In this document: one piece after another, positions 5,631-5,638 of the stretch
Layout: every line of letters begins with the position of its first letter
How positions within the stretch are numbered: position 1 is the stretch's first letter
NCBI GenBank assembly: GCA_023445495.1
Contig: JAEXLC010000246.1
Location: 1-5,638 of the forward strand
Origin: Pseudomonadota bacterium
GTDB taxonomy: Bacteria; Pseudomonadota; Alphaproteobacteria; Sphingomonadales; Sphingomonadaceae
Reading direction: 5' to 3'
Length of the DNA: 5,638 nucleotides
Notes under the pieces: model-generated
What the model was told of the DNA's origin: nothing
What the model saw: only the letters and a program-made list of their open reading frames with translations
The model's database searches: none
Made by a program: the position numbers and the translations under genes

Positions 5631-5638
5631 CTAATACA
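5625..5638. other. window-edge sequence resembling a Tn5/IS50 outer end or sequencing adapter
   Basis: CTGACTCTAATACA matches the first 14 bases of the Tn5/IS50 outer end (CTGACTCTTATACACAAGT) at 13 of 14 positions, differing only at position 9. It matches the Nextera mosaic end (CTGTCTCTTATACACATCT) at 12 of 14. It is AT-rich against GC-rich smc coding DNA and introduces an in-frame stop (5631-5633, minus strand). Either a transposon of the IS50 group begins here within smc, or a library-adapter remnant closes the contig. Fourteen bases cannot separate these, and chance is not excluded. Confidence 0.5.

Overview
The window is dense, GC-rich bacterial chromosome. The SMC and periplasmic-protein sequences, the codon use and the style of the intergenic palindromes suggest an alphaproteobacterium, most likely Sphingomonadales (Sphingomonas-like). 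This placement rests on recognition; no search was run.

Layout. (1) Positions 1-2627, plus strand: a two-gene unit. A cytoplasmic GH13 alpha-glucosidase (52-1623) overlaps by 4 nt (ATGA) with a GT-B family 4 glycosyltransferase (1620-2627). A short GC-rich hairpin lies just before the GH13 ribosome binding site. (2) Positions 2628-2710: an inverted pair of REP-like palindromes between convergent genes, probably also acting as their terminator. (3) Positions 2731-3726, minus strand: a PLP-dependent D-cysteine desulfhydrase-type enzyme. (4) Positions 3774-3855: a second, related inverted pair of palindromes. (5) Positions 3865-4341, minus strand: a small exported protein of unknown function with two cysteines. 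(6) Positions 4416-5630, minus strand: the C-terminal coiled coil and ATPase head of the chromosome segregation protein SMC. Its frame is cut near the right edge of the window.

How they relate. GH13 and GT4 are almost certainly co-translated and probably act on the same class of alpha-glucoside or glycogen-like carbohydrate, though the sugar cannot be read from sequence. The three minus-strand genes run the same way (smc, then the exported protein, then the desulfhydrase), but the palindrome pair between the last two may separate them. They show no obvious shared pathway.

The most notable observations are two. First, the arms of both palindrome pairs differ only by compensatory base changes or changes in hairpin loops. 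Second, the last 14 bases of the window match the outer end of Tn5/IS50 at 13 of 14 positions (the Nextera mosaic end at 12 of 14) and bring a stop codon into the smc frame. That edge is therefore either a transposon junction or an adapter remnant. I found no convincing new multi-gene system.
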